Source of the DNA: Limnohabitans planktonicus II-D5
GTDB taxonomy: Bacteria > Pseudomonadota > Gammaproteobacteria > Burkholderiales > Burkholderiaceae_C
Length of the DNA: 34,964 bases
NCBI RefSeq assembly: GCF_001270065.2
Contig: NZ_LFYT02000038.1
Coordinates: 1 to 34,964 of the forward strand
Direction of reading: 5' to 3'
Part shown: positions 32,598 through 34,964 of the stretch, one piece after another
Position numbering within the stretch: the first letter of the stretch is position 1
Layout of the letters: every line of letters begins with the position of its first letter
The notes under the pieces: generated by a model
What the model saw: only the letters and a program-made list of their open reading frames with translations
Told to the model about the DNA's origin: nothing
Database searches by the model: none
Made by a program: the position numbers and the translations under genes

Positions 32598-34058
32598 ATG
32601 TTTCTCGGCCTCGACCTGGGCACCTCCGAACTCAAGGCCTTGTTGTTGAACGAACAGCACCAGGTGCTGGCCACGGCGCGTGCGCCGCTCACCGTGCAGC
32701 GCCCGCAAGCCCTGTGGTCCGAGCAAGACCCCGCCAGCTGGTGGCAGGCTTTGCAGCAGGTCATGGACCACTTGCAGCGCAGCCACCCAACAGCGCTGTC
32801 TCAGTTGCAGGGCGTGGGTTTGTCCGGGCAGATGCACGGCGCGGTCTTGATGGACGCGCAAGGCGAGGTGCTGCGCCCGGCCATTTTGTGGAACGACGGG
32901 CGCAGCGGTGCGCAGTGCGAACAGCTCACGGCGCAAGTGCCTGACTTGTCGCGCATCACCGGGAACTTGGCGATGCCGGGCTTTACAGCCCCCAAGCTGC
33001 TGTGGGTGCGTGCGCATGAGCCTGAGTTGTTTGCCCGCACGCGCCGGGTGTTGCTGCCCAAAGACTGGCTGCGCTGGAAGCTCACCGGCGAAGCCGTGAG
33101 CGACATGTCGGACGCCGCAGGCACGCTCTGGCTGGACACCGCTTTGCGCGACTGGTCGGACACCCTGCTGGCCGCCTGCGGGCTGGACCGCAGCCACATG
33201 CCGCGTCTGGTCGAGGGCAGCGAGGTGTCGGCCTTTTTGAAGCCCGAGCTCTGCCACCGCTGGGGCCTGCCCGAGCGGGTGGCGGTGGCCGGGGGCGCGG
33301 GCGACAACGCGGCCAGCGCGGTGGGCATGGGCCTGGTGCAACCCGGGCAAGGCTTTGTGTCGCTCGGCACCTCGGGTGTGGTGTTTGTCAGCGGTGCGCG
33401 TTTTTCGCCCAATCCGGCGCAGGGCCTGCACGCGTTTTGCCATGCGCTGCCAGGCCGCTGGCACCAGATGTCGGTCATGCTGAGTGCGGCCAGTGCGGTG
33501 ACCTGGGCGGCCAAGCAATTGGCATTTGCCGACGAGGCCAGCTTGCTGGCGGCGGCTACACAACTGCCTGAAGCAGACCGGCGCACCGCCCCCTTGTTTT
33601 TGCCCTACCTCAGTGGTGAGCGCACCCCGCACAACCAGCCCCTGGCCACGGCCAGCTGGTGGGGCCTGACGGCCGCTCACGGGCGCGAGGCCCTGGCCTA
33701 TGCCGTGGCTGAAGGCGTGGCTTTTGGGCTGCGTGATGGCTTGCAGACGCTGGGCACTTCGAAGCCCGAAATACAGCATTTGTCTTTGGTCGGCGGAGGG
33801 GCGCGCAACGCCTGGTGGGCTCAGCTGATGGCCGATGTTCTGGGCCTGTCCCTCACCTTGCATGAAGGGGCCGAAACCGGCGCGGCCCTGGGGGCGGCAC
33901 GTTTGGCCTGGCTGGCATGCGGCGGCGCGCTGGATGCGGTGTGCACCACCCCCCCCGTGACCCGATCCTTCACCCCCAACGCCACGGCCCATGCGGCACA
34001 CAGCCAGCGCCACACACGCTTTCAGGCGCTGTATCGGGCCGTGTCACCGTTGATTTAA
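32598..34058 (+). CDS. xylB: Xylulokinase (FGGY family)
   Basis: This 486-residue FGGY kinase phosphorylates D-xylulose to D-xylulose 5-phosphate. It starts with the phosphate loop MFLGLDLGTSELKALLLN, carries the XylB substrate motif LSGQMHGAV near 75-83 and catalytic Asp236 in GGAGDNAAS, then the C-terminal LVGGGARNAWWAQLMADVLG. It completes D-arabinitol breakdown in this operon. No separate ribulokinase is encoded in the window, so D-ribulose from ribitol must be phosphorylated by this enzyme or elsewhere. A GTAG-BIME begins 18 bp after the stop. Confidence 0.93.
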   Translation: MFLGLDLGTSELKALLLNEQHQVLATARAPLTVQRPQALWSEQDPASWWQALQQVMDHLQRSHPTALSQLQGVGLSGQMHGAVLMDAQGEVLRPAILWNDGRSGAQCEQLTAQVPDLSRITGNLAMPGFTAPKLLWVRAHEPELFARTRRVLLPKDWLRWKLTGEAVSDMSDAAGTLWLDTALRDWSDTLLAACGLDRSHMPRLVEGSEVSAFLKPELCHRWGLPERVAVAGGAGDNAASAVGMGLVQPGQGFVSLGTSGVVFVSGARFSPNPAQGLHAFCHALPGRWHQMSVMLSAASAVTWAAKQLAFADEASLLAAATQLPEADRRTAPLFLPYLSGERTPHNQPLATASWWGLTAAHGREALAYAVAEGVAFGLRDGLQTLGTSKPEIQHLSLVGGGARNAWWAQLMADVLGLSLTLHEGAETGAALGAARLAWLACGGALDAVCTTPPVTRSFTPNATAHAAHSQRHTRFQALYRAVSPLI

Positions 34059-34076
34059 TCTGGCCCCGTCCTCCCC

Positions 34077-34204
34077 GTAGGTCGTCGGTCGAAGACCCCG
34101 ACGTTGGGCTAGATTCACCACCTTCGCCTGCAGCCTGCGCGTTGGGTCAAGCTTGCAGCGTCGGACTCTTCGAGTACCGACCTACGAATACCCACTCCCC
34201 GTAG
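34077..34204. repeat. BIME unit plus interrupted next unit
   Basis: One 109-bp element (34077-34185) of the same sequence type as the array at 23708, followed by a 15-bp spacer and the GTAG (34201-34204) of a next unit. After these four bases the sequence no longer matches the repeat and an insertion sequence begins. Confidence 0.88.
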
Positions 34205-34273
34205 CCCCCTGTGTCAGACTAGTTGTCGTCTCTCTTCTTTTTCCAAGCGGACTCTCCGCTGAGGCGATAAATA

Positions 34274-34780
34274 ATGAAACATGCTCCGTATCCCACTGAA
34301 TTTATTGAACAATCATTGCGTAAGGCTCGCGAGCGCGGCGATCAAACTCTGGTCAGCGTTGCAGTTGAACTGAATGTTCCTCTGACAACCTTGAAGGGTT
34401 GGCGCCGAGATGCCGCCAAAGCTGCAAGGGGGGGGCCCCATGTAGCCCACCCTTTGCACGGCGAACTTTCTGCCCAAGCTTGGGCCCCCCGCGAACGCCT
34501 TCAAGCGCTTAACGAAAGCCATCTGCTCGTGGGTGATGATCTGCATGCTTGGTGCCGCCACAAGGGGCTGTACGCACACCAGCTGCAGACTTGGCGTGAT
34601 GCCTTTTGTGCAATGAGCGAGCCCAGCGCCAAGCAAAATCTGGGTGCCATGCGAGAGCTGCAGGGCAAACACGATCAGCTGGAGCGGCAATTGCGTCGCA
34701 AGGACAAAGCTTTAGCGGAGGCTGCAGCACTGCTGATATTGCAAAAAAAATTCCAGGCGCTGTGGGCGGACGAGGCATGA
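34274..34780 (+). CDS. IS3-family transposase OrfA
   Basis: This 168-residue DNA-binding subunit has an N-terminal HTH (YPTEFIEQSLRKARERGDQT, then AVELNVPLTTLKGWRRD), a second HTH-like segment in the middle (LVGDDLHAWCRHKGLYAHQL) and a C-terminal leucine-rich helix (LERQLRRKDKALAEAAALLI) for multimerisation. It is longer than many OrfA proteins, as in some IS3 subgroups. Near its end, codons CAA AAA AAA form a slippery run. OrfA alone usually acts as terminal-repeat binder and repressor. Confidence 0.85.
   Translation: MKHAPYPTEFIEQSLRKARERGDQTLVSVAVELNVPLTTLKGWRRDAAKAARGGPHVAHPLHGELSAQAWAPRERLQALNESHLLVGDDLHAWCRHKGLYAHQLQTWRDAFCAMSEPSAKQNLGAMRELQGKHDQLERQLRRKDKALAEAAALLILQKKFQALWADEA
34743..34750 (+). 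promoter_or_regulatory. A8 slippery site for programmed -1 frameshift
   Basis: Eight A lie in orfA frame as CA-A AAA AAA. After a -1 slip the new frame reads without a stop through ATT CCA GGC to the ATG codons of orfB at 34777, which would give the OrfAB transposase typical of IS3 elements. Confidence 0.75.
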
Positions 34781-34964
34781 TGAACTCCACCCTACAGCGC
34801 CAAATCCTTTTGCCATTGATCGAGCAGGCTATCGCTGATGGTGCCCGCGCTCAACAGGCCTGCGCCCAAATTGGCATGAGCGTTCGCACCTTGCAGCGCT
34901 GGGTACACCCTTGTGGGCACGAAGGAGACCGGCGTGTCAGCACGCTACGTGCGCACAGCGTGCC
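34777..34964 (+). CDS. IS3-family transposase OrfB, N-terminal part (runs off the window)
   Basis: Starts at ATG 34777, overlapping the orfA stop by 4 bp (ATGA), and stays open to the window end (62 codons). The visible part reads MMNSTLQRQILLPLIEQAIA, then an HTH-like QACAQIGMSVRTLQRW. This is the N-terminal region that precedes the DDE integrase core in IS3 OrfB proteins; the core itself lies outside. It may be translated by coupling, by frameshift fusion with OrfA, or both. Confidence 0.8.
   Translation, partial: MMNSTLQRQILLPLIEQAIADGARAQQACAQIGMSVRTLQRWVHPCGHEGDRRVSTLRAHSV

Larger units (their letters stand above)
34210..34964 (+). mobile_element. IS3-family insertion sequence, right part beyond the window
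   Basis: The left end is probably TGTGTCAGACTAGTTGTCG at 34210; the preceding CCCCC (34205-34209) may belong to it or to the target. It contains orfA (34274-34780) and the start of orfB (34777 on) in the -1 frame, the classic IS3 layout. The insertion point is directly behind the GTAG of a repeat unit. The right end and any target duplication lie outside the window. Confidence 0.82.

Overview
The window looks like chromosomal DNA of a GC-rich betaproteobacterium, most likely Burkholderiales and probably family Comamonadaceae. This is inferred from remembered protein-family resemblance and codon style; no search was run. Most of it is accessory metabolism, transport and small regulators, separated by an unusual load of palindromic repeats.

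Layout. 1-1725: two GNAT acetyltransferases and a ParD-type antitoxin with no ParE toxin beside it. 1758-6629: a LysR regulator divergent from mmsA (methylmalonate-semialdehyde dehydrogenase), with a perfect inverted repeat at the regulator start, then a GMC flavoprotein oxidoreductase. 7052-8739: a TSUP permease and an EamA permease, convergent. 8845-9716: a tandem array of 124-bp palindromic units. 9733-14640: alr (alanine racemase), a secreted phytase-like esterase, a DedA protein, a second EamA permease and a glutathione peroxidase. 14641-16719: a four-gene minus-strand cluster (VOC, WYL regulator, GyrI-like, EVE). 16887-22168: a small coiled-coil membrane protein, a DUF4143 ATPase, a cysteine hydrolase, a DUF1272 protein, a GlxA-type regulator with a damaged second HTH, a Crp/Fnr-type regulator and a fatty-acid hydroxylase family protein. 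22205-24613: a repeat-rich scar around murU, holding a 235-bp MITE-like insertion, a second 124-bp array and two gene fragments.

24929-34058 is a coherent polyol catabolic operon: binding protein, two permeases and an ATPase (smo/mtl type), a ribitol 2-dehydrogenase-like SDR, a D-arabinitol/mannitol dehydrogenase, an AraC regulator and a xylulokinase. Imported pentitols would be oxidised to ketopentoses, and D-xylulose phosphorylated to enter the pentose phosphate pathway. From 34210 an IS3-family element runs off the window. It lies inside one of the palindromic repeats, and its orfA carries an A8 slippery run.

The most unusual content is the repeats. A GTAG-headed REP family has two stem variants that differ by compensatory changes. 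They are paired head-to-head as BIMEs and sit as isolated copies and as arrays with a constant 15-bp spacer, although the insides and spacers differ between arrays. A 235-bp element with near-perfect terminal repeats can be delimited to the base, because a related repeat elsewhere in the window preserves the empty site. Pseudomonas-like REPINs and a third palindromic family are also present.
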